64,000 nucleotides of DNA, from contig DCWA01000032.1 of NCBI GenBank assembly GCA_002327445.1, positions 991 through 64,990 of the forward strand, given 5' to 3'. Origin of the DNA: Desulfobacteraceae bacterium UBA2174. Lineage in GTDB: Bacteria > Desulfobacterota > Desulfobacteria > Desulfobacterales > UBA2174. Shown here one piece after another: positions 25,575-33,174 of the stretch. Positions within the stretch are counted from its first letter, which is position 1; every line of letters starts with the position of its first letter. Under the pieces are notes generated by a model that did not search any database, was not told where the DNA came from, and was given only the letters and a program-made list of their open reading frames with translations. The position numbers were made by a program, and so were the translations under genes.

Positions 25575-25700
25575 TCATGTTTTTGCAATTCTGAAGCCTG
25601 GGTCCATCCGGTTGCGTCTTGCGTCGAATTTCTTGGCCGACGCCAAAATAATACGATCGGCCACGGGGATGCCATGCGCCTGACTGATTTTTGAAACTCC
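25575..25700 (-). pseudogene. PIN-domain (VapC-like) toxin C-terminal remnant
   Basis: Reading the minus strand in the frame that ends at the TGA at 25575-25577 gives SKISQAHGIPVADRIILAS, then AKKFDARRNRMDPGFR. This matches the C-terminal pattern of PIN-domain ribonucleases (GLPMADSIILATAR, then TQDADF). There is no start codon or N-terminal half: about 20 nt upstream lies the broken cupin gene. I read it as a fragment of an old toxin gene. No antitoxin partner is visible. The match is by eye only. Confidence 0.45.
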
Positions 25701-25722
25701 CGCGGCCTCGCCTCTCCGGGTA

Positions 25723-26106
25723 TCACGGCCTCGGGCACCCGGCTCTGGCGAGGGCTGGTTGCTTCAATTCGACAATCAACACGTGGGTGGGCGTTGCACC
25801 GATGTTTTCGCCGATGTGTGTTTGTTCCGGCGACCACAGAACCTCCCCCGGTTGGAACTCCCGCGCCAAGACAGTCCCGTCCGCAAGGGTCAGGACCCGT
25901 TTGAACGGGCGCAACGCTTAGAGGACAAAGGGCGGGTGCCGATGCTGCTGCGTCCTGTCGCCGGGCTGGTCCTGGTGGTCCAGCACCCGGACATGGTCAT
26001 TCTCCAGCAAAACTAGGTATTTGTCGCCGTCCGTCTCGGCTGGATCCTGCGCCAACGCGATCGACGCGATGAGCAGGACAACGAAAAATGCTATTTTTCG
26101 GATCAT
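25723..26106 (-). pseudogene. Secreted cupin protein gene with one in-frame nonsense codon
   Basis: From 26106 a signal peptide (IRKIAFFVVLLIASIALAQ) leads into DKYLVLLENDHVRVLDH, GDRTQQHRHPPFVL, then a TAA at 25918-25920. In exactly the same frame the protein continues ALRPFKRVLTLADGTVLARE, GEVLWSPEQTHIGENIG, THVLIVELK. Together they make a complete small cupin. The position of the stop usually holds Tyr (VLYAL-SPFKR in this family, from memory), so one base change (TAC or TAT to TAA) explains it. TAA is not known to be recoded by selenocysteine or pyrrolysine, so loss of function or a sequencing error is more likely than readthrough. Confidence 0.8.
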
Positions 26107-26407
26107 TCGATCGTCTCCTTTTCAGTGTTGGATCGTGTCAGGGCGCCCACCCGGGACCATCCCAAGACCATTTTCCGGCTCAAGATTGGATGTCCGCCCC
26201 CCAGATCACCAATTCAGGGTATGATAATCATTCGCAGACAGGCAACAAGGAATATGGGTGGTTTGGGCACTGCCCGAAAACCAATTGGTTGCCTCCATGC
26301 GCCATGTGTCCCCGGTGGTGAATTCCGGCTTTTTACGGACTTGTCAAATTTGATAGAATGAAAACCCTGAAACACAAGGGAACCGAACAGTCGGAAAGGC
26401 ACATGCC
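26107..26407. other. Intergenic region between divergent genes
   Basis: About 300 bp between the cupin pseudogene and the GTPase gene. I see no coding frame that makes sense in it. It must hold the promoter for the cPGS-like gene; TAGAAT at 26354-26359 is a good -10 with a weak TTTACG 16 nt upstream (26332-26337). Confidence 0.5.
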
Positions 26408-27739
26408 ATGCAGACACTGGAAAAGGTCATCATCATGGGGGCCGCGGGCCGCGACTTTCATAATTTCAACGTCTATTTCCGCGACAATCCGCGCTACCGG
26501 GTGGTCTGCTTCACTGCCACCCAGATTCCCAACATCGACGGGCGCCGCTATCCGGCCGAATTGGCCGGCAGCCTCTACCCCGAGGGGATCCCCATCGTCG
26601 CCGACGATCGCCTCGCCGACCTGATTCGCGAACACCGGGTGGACCTGGTGGCCTTTTCCTACAGCGACGTGCCCCACGTCGAGGTGATGCACAAGGCCGC
26701 CATCGTCACCGCCGCCGGTGCCGATTTCATGCTCATCGGCGCCTCCTACACGATGCTCCCCTCTTCCAGGCCGGTGGTTTCCGTGTGCGCCGTGCGTACC
26801 GGCTGCGGCAAATCCCAGACCAGCCGGGAAGTGGCGCGCATCCTCCGGGATCTTGGCAAGAAGACCGTCACCGTGCGCCATCCCATGCCCTACGGCGACC
26901 TGACCCGCCAGGTGGCCCAGCGCTTTGCCACCCTGGCCGACCTGGATGCCGCCGATTGCACCATCGAGGAGCGCGAGGAATACGAGCCGGTGATCCGTGC
27001 CGGAGGGGTCGTCTATGCCGGCATCGACTACGAGCGGATCCTGCGCCTGGCCGAGGCCGAAGCCGATGTCATCGTCTGGGACGGGGGCAACAACGACACA
27101 CCCTTTTTCAAACCCGATCTGCACATCGTGGTCTTCGATCCCCATCGGCCGGGCCATGAAACCGCCTATTACCCCGGCGAGACCAACCTGCTGATGGCCG
27201 ATATCGCCGTCATCAACAAGGTGGACAGCGCCAATGCCGAAAACGTGGAAAAGGTGAGGCAATCCATTGCCCGCCACAACCCCAAGGCCCGGATCGTTCT
27301 GGCGGAATCGCGATTGCAGGTGGAATCCCCGGATCGGATCCGCGGCAGGCGGGTGCTGGTGGTGGAAGATGGCCCCACCGTGACCCACGGCGAGATGCCC
27401 TACGGCGCCGGAGTCATCGCGGCCAGACGCAGCGGTGCCGCCGAAATCGTCGATCCGCGCCCCTATCTGGCCGGCTCCCTGGCGCAAACTTTCGAACGCT
27501 ACCCGCGCATCGGCCCCCTGCTGCCGGCCATGGGCTACAGTCAAACCCAGATCCGGGACCTGGAGGCCACCATCGCCGCCACTCCCTGCGATCTCGTGAT
27601 TTCAGCCACACCTGTCGACCTATCTGCCCTGATGCGCATCGAAAAGCCCATCGTGCGGATCGGCTATGCCTACGCCGACCACGGCCGCCCCACGCTGGCG
27701 GAGCTCATCGTGCCCCGATTTCAAACCAAAGGAGACTGA
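26408..27739 (+). CDS. Cyclic 2,3-diphosphoglycerate synthetase-like GTPase
   Basis: 443 residues. Residues 1-120 form a Rossmann-like N-terminal domain (KVIIMGAAGRDFHNFNVYFRD), then a P-loop NTPase domain with the Walker A variant RTGCGKSQTSR near residue 130, DGGNNDTPF near 225 and INKVD as the guanine-type motif near 270. This layout is that of the archaeal cyclic 2,3-diphosphoglycerate synthetase family, which closes an intramolecular phosphoanhydride with ATP in methanogens. Bacterial homologues are of unknown activity. One nt separates its TGA from the ATG of carbamate kinase, so the two are translationally coupled and likely act in the same process. Confidence 0.8.
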   Translation: MQTLEKVIIMGAAGRDFHNFNVYFRDNPRYRVVCFTATQIPNIDGRRYPAELAGSLYPEGIPIVADDRLADLIREHRVDLVAFSYSDVPHVEVMHKAAIVTAAGADFMLIGASYTMLPSSRPVVSVCAVRTGCGKSQTSREVARILRDLGKKTVTVRHPMPYGDLTRQVAQRFATLADLDAADCTIEEREEYEPVIRAGGVVYAGIDYERILRLAEAEADVIVWDGGNNDTPFFKPDLHIVVFDPHRPGHETAYYPGETNLLMADIAVINKVDSANAENVEKVRQSIARHNPKARIVLAESRLQVESPDRIRGRRVLVVEDGPTVTHGEMPYGAGVIAARRSGAAEIVDPRPYLAGSLAQTFERYPRIGPLLPAMGYSQTQIRDLEATIAATPCDLVISATPVDLSALMRIEKPIVRIGYAYADHGRPTLAELIVPRFQTKGD

Positions 27740-27740
27740 G

Positions 27741-28688
27741 ATGGCCGCTTCCGCCGACGCCAAACCGATTCTCCTGGTGGCCCTGGGCGGCAACGCCCTG
27801 ATCCAGAAGGGGCAGGCCGGCACCATCGACGAGCAATTCGCCAACCTGAGGCTGCCCGTGCGCCAGATCGCCCGGCTTTCCCGTGACTGGCGGCTCATCA
27901 TTACCCACGGCAACGGCCCCCAGGTAGGAAACCTCCTCCTGCAACAGGAGTGCTGCGACCAGGTGCCCAAGCTGCCGCTGGAGATCCTCGTGGCCCAGAC
28001 CGAGGGCCAGATCGGCTACATGATCGAATCGAGCCTGGACGAGGCTCTGATGGAAATGGGCATCGACTATCGCCCCCTGATTTCCCTGATCACCTATGTG
28101 GTGGTGGACGAAAACGATCCCGCCTTCGCCGCCCCGGACAAGCCCATCGGTCCGGCCTTCAGCGAACCGGAAGCGGCTGCCCTCCCCTACCCGACGATGA
28201 AAACGCCCAAGGGCTGGCGCCGGGTGGTGGCCTCCCCCGATCCGGTGACCATCGTGGAAAAACGCGAGATCCGGCAATTGATGGAGATGGATTTCATCGT
28301 GGTCTGCTGCGGCGGGGGTGGAATCCCGGTAATCCGCCACGGCCGTGCCTTCGAAGGAGTGGACGCCGTCATCGACAAGGACCTGGCCAGCGCGCGTCTG
28401 GCGCTGGAAGTCGGGGCGAACATGCTGCTCATCGTCACCGACGTTCCCGGGGCCATGCTCGACTACGGCGGTTCCGGCGAGACCCTTCTGGGCCGGGTCA
28501 GCGTCGCCGAAGCCCGCCGCCACCTGGCCGCCGGCCATTTTCCGCCCGGTTCCATGGGGCCCAAGGTGGCGGCCTGCATCCGCTTCATGGAAGGCGGCGG
28601 CCGGCGGGCCGCCATCACCTCGCTGGAAATGGTCCTGGAGGCCGTCGCCGACAAAGGGGTGGGAACGCAGTGGATCGGGGACGGATAG
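27741..28688 (+). CDS. arcC: Carbamate kinase
   Basis: 315 residues, normal length. VALGGNALIQKG at the N-terminus, THGNGPQVGNLLLQQE, and CCGGGGIPV with DKDLASARLA are hallmark ArcC segments. It catalyses ATP + carbamate = ADP + carbamoyl phosphate, usually run toward ATP in arginine, allantoin or creatinine fermentation. No arginine deiminase or ornithine carbamoyltransferase gene is in the window, so the source of carbamoyl phosphate is not shown. It is the second gene of a pair with the cPGS-like GTPase; GGAGACTGAG precedes its ATG. Confidence 0.95.
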   Translation: MAASADAKPILLVALGGNALIQKGQAGTIDEQFANLRLPVRQIARLSRDWRLIITHGNGPQVGNLLLQQECCDQVPKLPLEILVAQTEGQIGYMIESSLDEALMEMGIDYRPLISLITYVVVDENDPAFAAPDKPIGPAFSEPEAAALPYPTMKTPKGWRRVVASPDPVTIVEKREIRQLMEMDFIVVCCGGGGIPVIRHGRAFEGVDAVIDKDLASARLALEVGANMLLIVTDVPGAMLDYGGSGETLLGRVSVAEARRHLAAGHFPPGSMGPKVAACIRFMEGGGRRAAITSLEMVLEAVADKGVGTQWIGDG

Positions 28689-28706
28689 AAATTACGACCC
28701 TCACGC

Positions 28707-28847
28707 TGTCATCCCGGAAAGTACCGCGACGAGGGATCTCCTGGAAGCGCCAAAACATCATCGTCAAAGGTGAAAAACCGTAGTCGAGAACACACCCGGA
28801 AGAAGTCGTATGTTCAATGAGATCCCTCGCTTTCGCTCGGGATGACA
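28707..28847. repeat. Dispersed palindromic repeat pair (GTCATCCCG...GAGGGATCTC)
   Basis: One degenerate copy (28707-28740, TGTCATCCCG to GAGGGATCTC) and one opposite copy (28819-28847, GAGATCCCTCGC to GGGATGACA) frame an 80-bp spacer and can pair into a long hairpin between the convergent arcC and 57-aa genes. A third copy lies at 30288-30313. This looks like a genome-dispersed REP/MITE-like unit. Confidence 0.75.
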
Positions 28848-28903
28848 GGCGGAGAGTGAACTGTCGGGGATTACAAATCGCGTTTCGCTTGCCGGGATGC
28901 TTT

Positions 28904-29077
28904 TCATCCCTCGCCGCGGCGTACCATGGCGATGTGGTCGGCGATTTCCTTCATCACGAAGTATCGCCCCAGGGCATCGGCGAGTTCTTTGTCCGTGGGG
29001 GCCGTGCCGGTGGTTTCGGCGACATACCGCCGCACTTTGTCCAGGGCCTGATCGAGGGAGGGAAGGTCGGTCGGCAT
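28904..29077 (-). CDS. 57-residue small protein coupled to the VWA gene
   Basis: The minus strand from ATG 29077 to TGA 28904 encodes MPTDLPSLDQALDKVRRY, a short TTGTAPTDKELADALGRY stretch and a basic helix ending MVRRGEG. It starts one nt after the stop of the VWA gene (TGACATG), indicating translational coupling. It is predicted to be two amphipathic helices with no membrane segment. I do not recognise the family; a partner of the MoxR-VWA complex is an inference. Confidence 0.65.
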   Translation of the reverse strand: MPTDLPSLDQALDKVRRYVAETTGTAPTDKELADALGRYFVMKEIADHIAMVRRGEG

Positions 29078-29078
29078 G

Positions 29079-30272
29079 TCAGTTTCTGGCCATGAGGTGA
29101 CTGACGGCCTTTTCCAGACCGTCGAGGGACAGTTCGAACATGGGAAAGATGCGGGCGATGGCGCCGATGGATTGGGTATAGCCCCACATGCGCTCGGCCA
29201 CGGGGTTGAGCCAACACGAGCGCGGAAAAGTCTCGGCCAGGGTCCTGAGCTGGGCGATGCTCGGTTTGCCGCTGCGTTCGTTGATGTAGATCGATCCGTC
29301 GGTGGCCATCAGCTCATAGGGGGCCATGGAGGCGTCGCCCACCATGACGAGCCGGGTCTCCGGATCGTAGCGGGCGAACTCGGCCACGGCGTGCGGCTGG
29401 CGATAGCGGGCCGCGTCCTGCCACACCACGTCGTAGACCGTGTTGTGGAAAAAGAAGGTCTTGACCTCCTTGAACTGGGCCCGGGCATAGTCGAAGAGGG
29501 TCTGCACCACCGGAATGTAAGGGTCCATGGACCAACCGCCGTTGTCGATCATCAGGATCACCTTGAGGCGGTCTTTCAGGCCGCGCGAAAAGACGATCTC
29601 GATCTCACCGGCGTTTTTCATCGTCTGGTAGATCGTGGCGTCCACGTCCACCTGGTCCTTGGGACCGGCCGGCACCAGATGGCGCAACCGTTTGAGCGCC
29701 TCCCCGATCAGGGCCTCGGTGAGGGGGCCGCTGCGCGAGTAATCTCTGTAGCGCCGTTCCATAGCCACCTTGACGGCGCTCTTGCCCCGCGACACACCCC
29801 CCACGCGCATCCCGCCGGGATGATAACCCGAGTGGCCCACCGGCGATGTGCCCCCGGTGCCGATCCAGCGGTTGCCGCCGTCGTGGCGGCCTTTTTGTTC
29901 TGCCAAGCGCCGCTTGAAATACGTGATGAGTTCATCGGGGGTCAGCCGGCTCAACTCATTTTGATCCATTCCAAAGGCGTCGGCCAACGTCTTGGGGTCG
30001 CGCAGCCACTGATCGAGCAACAAACGGGCCATTTCGTCGACCTCGAAGCCCTCGGCATCCGGCAGTTCCGCCCCTTCGAACTGATGGGCAAAGACCTGGT
30101 CGAACAGGTCGAAGTAGCGTTCGCTCTTGACGAGAATGGTGCGCGCGGCGGTGTAGAAATCGTCCAGCGACGACACCAGCCCTGTCTTCAAGGCGCGGTG
30201 CAGGGTGAGAAAGGCGGTGGGACTCACCGGCACGCCCTGATCCTTGAGCTTGTAGAAGAAGTCGATGAACAT
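29079..30272 (-). CDS. VWA-domain protein of the MoxR-associated (CoxE-like) type
   Basis: 397 residues. An N-terminal helical region (FIDFFYKLKDQGVPVSPTAFL) is followed by a charged linker, then a von Willebrand A fold starting at VKVILMIDNGGWSMDP near residue 237. The metal site DxSxS is altered to DNGGWS, with Ser kept only at the last place; this variant recurs in the subfamily. Such proteins work with MoxR AAA ATPases in metallocofactor insertion or protein maturation. The MoxR gene is immediately upstream, separated by 154 nt that holds a dispersed repeat. Confidence 0.85.
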   Translation of the reverse strand: MFIDFFYKLKDQGVPVSPTAFLTLHRALKTGLVSSLDDFYTAARTILVKSERYFDLFDQVFAHQFEGAELPDAEGFEVDEMARLLLDQWLRDPKTLADAFGMDQNELSRLTPDELITYFKRRLAEQKGRHDGGNRWIGTGGTSPVGHSGYHPGGMRVGGVSRGKSAVKVAMERRYRDYSRSGPLTEALIGEALKRLRHLVPAGPKDQVDVDATIYQTMKNAGEIEIVFSRGLKDRLKVILMIDNGGWSMDPYIPVVQTLFDYARAQFKEVKTFFFHNTVYDVVWQDAARYRQPHAVAEFARYDPETRLVMVGDASMAPYELMATDGSIYINERSGKPSIAQLRTLAETFPRSCWLNPVAERMWGYTQSIGAIARIFPMFELSLDGLEKAVSHLMARN

Positions 30273-30287
30273 GGAAATTCCCGAATA

Positions 30288-30313
30288 TCATCCCGAGGGA
30301 AGCGAGGGATCTC
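30288..30313. repeat. Third copy of the dispersed GTCATCCCG/GAGGGATCTC repeat
   Basis: TCATCCCGAGGGAAGCG then AGGGATCTC matches the copies at 28707 and 28819. It lies between the MoxR and VWA genes, so the unit is carried inside an operon. Confidence 0.75.
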
Positions 30314-30426
30314 TGCGAAAAGCGAAAATCTTTATGTTTCAAAATTTCCGGAGGTAGAGAAACCTCGTCGCAAGATCGGCATGACAGATGTTTTTTTCGG
30401 CCTTTCGGCGACGGAATCCAGAAGCG

Positions 30427-31275
30427 TCAAAAAAGCCGCCGGCGGCTCACGGTGGTGCCCACCCGCCCGATATCACCGCTTTTCTTGAACAGCACGCCCA
30501 GGTAGGGCAACTCCCCCTTGCCGATGTCCTTGGGGCTGAAATCCGGATCGGCGTTCAGGGCCCGGATCCAGTTGATCAGTTCCCGAGTGGCGGGTTTCTT
30601 TTCCACCCCGTCGATTTCCCGCAGGCGGTAGAAGGCCTCGATGGCCACATCGATGAGCTGGCGGTCCAGATCGGGAAAATGCACACCGAGGATCTTGCGC
30701 ATCATCTTCGGGTCCGGAAAGGCGATATGGTGGAAATTGCAACGGCCGAGGAACGGATCGCTCAGGTCCTTCTTGGCGTTGGAAGTGATGACGATCACCG
30801 GTCGATGCCGGGCGCAGACGGTCTTGTCGATTTCGATGATGTCGAATTCCATCTGGTCGAGGACATCGAGCATGTCGTCCTGGAAATCGGTTTCCGCCTT
30901 GTCGATTTCGTCGATGAGCAGAACGGTGCGTTGATCGGCCACGAAGGCCTGGCCGATCTTGCCCATCTTGATGTAGTCCTCGATGTTGCTCACGTTTCGG
31001 CTGGAATCGCCGAAGCGGCTGTCGTTGAGCCGGGTGAGGGTGTCGTATTGATACAGGGCGTCAATGAGTTTCATGCTCGATTTCACGTTGAGCACGATCA
31101 AGGGCATTTTCAGGGTTTCGGCGATGGCATGGGCCAGCATGGTCTTGCCGGTGCCCGGTTCGCCCTTGAGCAGCAGGGGCATTTCGAGGGCCATGGAGAT
31201 GTTGACGATCCGGGCCAGCTCGTCGTCGAGCACATAGCGGGCGGCACCGGTAAATTGGGTTTGGGCGGGTGTCAT
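30427..31275 (-). CDS. MoxR-family AAA ATPase
   Basis: 282 residues. Walker A GEPGTGKTM near residue 37, Walker B LLIDEIDKA near 115, sensor 1 VITSNAKKDLSDPFLGRC near 156, then the C-terminal lid helix region. MoxR ATPases act as chaperones for metalloenzymes together with a VWA protein, here the next gene. AAAGGAATTGCC precedes the ATG; the AT-rich 70 nt upstream probably contains the promoter of this three-gene unit. Confidence 0.92.
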   Translation of the reverse strand: MTPAQTQFTGAARYVLDDELARIVNISMALEMPLLLKGEPGTGKTMLAHAIAETLKMPLIVLNVKSSMKLIDALYQYDTLTRLNDSRFGDSSRNVSNIEDYIKMGKIGQAFVADQRTVLLIDEIDKAETDFQDDMLDVLDQMEFDIIEIDKTVCARHRPVIVITSNAKKDLSDPFLGRCNFHHIAFPDPKMMRKILGVHFPDLDRQLIDVAIEAFYRLREIDGVEKKPATRELINWIRALNADPDFSPKDIGKGELPYLGVLFKKSGDIGRVGTTVSRRRLF

Positions 31276-31345
31276 GGCAATTCCTTTAAAAATATGGCTT
31301 ATTTTATTTTTCTATACGTTTTACTTTAAAAAAATGGCCTGTCCG

Positions 31346-32425
31346 TCAGGAACCGTATCTGGCTTGCAAGGTCGAGGACACCCCGGCCGTCAGGGACAGG
31401 ATCCGTTCGGCCCGGGCCGGTGAAAGGGCTCCGGTGCCGCAGGCCGGGGTAATGAGCACCTGGTCGATGATGCGCTCGCGATTCACGCCGATCCCTTCCA
31501 GATCGGTGGCCTGGGCCATCCAGCGACTGACCAGTCCCGCCACGGTGGCGTTGTCGATGTCATCGGGATCCAGGGTCGGCACGATGCCCCACGCGAGGAT
31601 CCGCCCGTCGGCGAAAAAAGAGCGAATTTTTTCCGGATAGAGCAGGAAGCGGTCGAAATAGGTGAAGGCATCGAAATTGACCACATCCACGCCGGTATCC
31701 ATCACCATTCCCCAATCGGTATTGGCGCACACGTGGATCCCGGCCAAGGCGCCCTCCGCGTGGATGTTTTCGACAATTTCAGCCAGGCTGCCGAAGACAT
31801 CCTCCCGCGACACGCTGATGAACTCCGAGGAACCGAATCCGGCCAGCCCCGGTTCGTCGATGAACACCATGGCCCGGGCGCCGGCGCTTTCCGCCAGGGT
31901 GCGCGCCTGCCATCGGGCGTTGAGGGAGAGCAGTTTGACCAGCGCATCGCGCAACTGGGGATTGTGGAAAATGAAGCCGCCGCCGGCGTCCTTGATCGAT
32001 GTGCCCAGTGAGAACGGGCCGGCGATCTGACCCTTGACGGCCAAAGGTTTTTCGCCAAGCCCGGGCAAGCGCTCGCAGAGCGCATAAAATCCGCGGGCAA
32101 CGTGCGGAGCCAGCGTGAAACGCGGATCCAGGCTTTCGGGCCACTTTTCCGCGCTCTCCATGTAGCTTTCGTAGAAGGCGAGCAGCGCCGCATCGAAACC
32201 GGGATCGTCGGTCTCCAGGATCACCCGCGCCGGGTTGCCGCCGTATCCGGGCAGCCCGGCGGCGAACTGGGCCACGAAACTTTCCTCCGGGTAGGCCGGC
32301 AACTGGGGCCATACCGGCAAGCGAGGGGCATGGGTCAGCACCAGGTCCACGGCCCGCTGGACATCGGAAAGGGGCAAACTGCCGATAAAGGTGGCGTTGA
32401 GCGCGGCGTGAAACGGCAAGGGCAT
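31346..32425 (-). CDS. MetE C-terminal-domain-like (core-MetE type) protein
   Basis: 359 residues with a UROD/MetE TIM-barrel fold. FIGSLPLSD at the N-terminus, the zinc-ligand pair in IHVCANTDWG and the third Cys in ITPACGTGALSPARAERIL match the methionine-synthase zinc site (His-Cys-Cys). It lacks the N-terminal half of standard MetE, so it resembles core-MetE proteins that take methyl groups from a corrinoid protein, or related methyltransferases. No corrinoid-protein gene is adjacent. Role in methionine synthesis is inference. Confidence 0.75.
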   Translation of the reverse strand: MPLPFHAALNATFIGSLPLSDVQRAVDLVLTHAPRLPVWPQLPAYPEESFVAQFAAGLPGYGGNPARVILETDDPGFDAALLAFYESYMESAEKWPESLDPRFTLAPHVARGFYALCERLPGLGEKPLAVKGQIAGPFSLGTSIKDAGGGFIFHNPQLRDALVKLLSLNARWQARTLAESAGARAMVFIDEPGLAGFGSSEFISVSREDVFGSLAEIVENIHAEGALAGIHVCANTDWGMVMDTGVDVVNFDAFTYFDRFLLYPEKIRSFFADGRILAWGIVPTLDPDDIDNATVAGLVSRWMAQATDLEGIGVNRERIIDQVLITPACGTGALSPARAERILSLTAGVSSTLQARYGS

Positions 32426-32562
32426 TGGAAAGTCGCCTTATGGTGAAATTTCAGACAAGGGCATCGCGGGTTGGCGGCGCAATGCCTGCCAAAGCAAAAT
32501 GCAGCACTATCACGGCACCCTCGGCTTTGACAAGCGTCGGGGGCGATCCCGTGTGCCAGGCG

Positions 32563-33033
32563 CTAGGACCTGAGGGTGGCGGTCAGGCGCAAGGGGTGAC
32601 TCAGCAGGTCCAGGGCATCGGCGATGGTCAGGCAGACGACATCGGCGGACGCCAGGGTAGCCGCCGACGCCCCTTCACCGAGGATGACCGCCAGCCCCAG
32701 TGCCGCGGCTTCCAGCATCAGCCGGTCATTGCGGCCGTTGCCCACGGCGCAGACCCGATCGGCGCCCAGGCTATTGACATAGTCCAGTTTTCCCTGGTCC
32801 TGCGCTCCGGGGGGCAGGATCGAGACCCGCGCGGGGATGCCCCGCATCCCTTCCCTCACCTTGCCGAAGGTATCGGCCGTCAGGACGTGCACCTCCAGGT
32901 CCGTGGAGAGCCGCTGCAGGCGTTGGGCCACCCCGTCGACGAGAATCCCGTCCACCGCCAGTGTGCCGTTGTAATCCAGAACGATATATTCCAACCGGAT
33001 TGGCCCCCAACCGGGGATGTCGACGCTGATCAT
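32563..33033 (-). CDS. Small HAD-family phosphatase (soluble P-type ATPase-like)
   Basis: 156 residues, a capless HAD. Motif I reads VLDYNGTLAVDG near residue 15: the nucleophile Asp is kept, but the general acid Asp found in most HADs (DxDGT) is Asn, as in the soluble P-type-ATPase-like group. Motif III/IV is VGNGRNDRLMLE. A strong AAGGAGATCCC site fixes the start at 33033. It lies between MetE-like and cardiolipin synthase genes on the same strand; substrate unknown. Confidence 0.85.
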   Translation of the reverse strand: MISVDIPGWGPIRLEYIVLDYNGTLAVDGILVDGVAQRLQRLSTDLEVHVLTADTFGKVREGMRGIPARVSILPPGAQDQGKLDYVNSLGADRVCAVGNGRNDRLMLEAAALGLAVILGEGASAATLASADVVCLTIADALDLLSHPLRLTATLRS

Positions 33034-33072
33034 GGGATCTCCTTGCATTGTTGCCGGTGCGTTTGAAAGCGG

Positions 33073-33092
33073 TTCAAGGTTCAAGATTCAAG
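33073..33092. repeat. TTCAAG tandem repeat, 7-bp period
   Basis: TTCAAG occurs at 33073, 33080 and 33087 with one variable base between, in the gap upstream of the HAD gene. It is of the same short-period type as the arrays at 5001 and 59181. Confidence 0.6.
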
Positions 33093-33174
33093 GTTCCGGC
33101 TGGCCGGTCCGAAAAGCCAGACCGGTCCAACCATTTCGGCGGACGGCCTCCGTGTTCAAGTGATCAGGCGCTGG

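Noticed and set aside
25553..25837. 94-residue minus-strand frame across the pseudogene region
   Set aside because: It is out of frame with both the cupin and the PIN fragment, which carry the recognisable family patterns.
25918..25920. Recoded stop (selenocysteine or pyrrolysine) in the cupin gene
   Set aside because: The codon is TAA; known recoding of these amino acids uses TGA and TAG.
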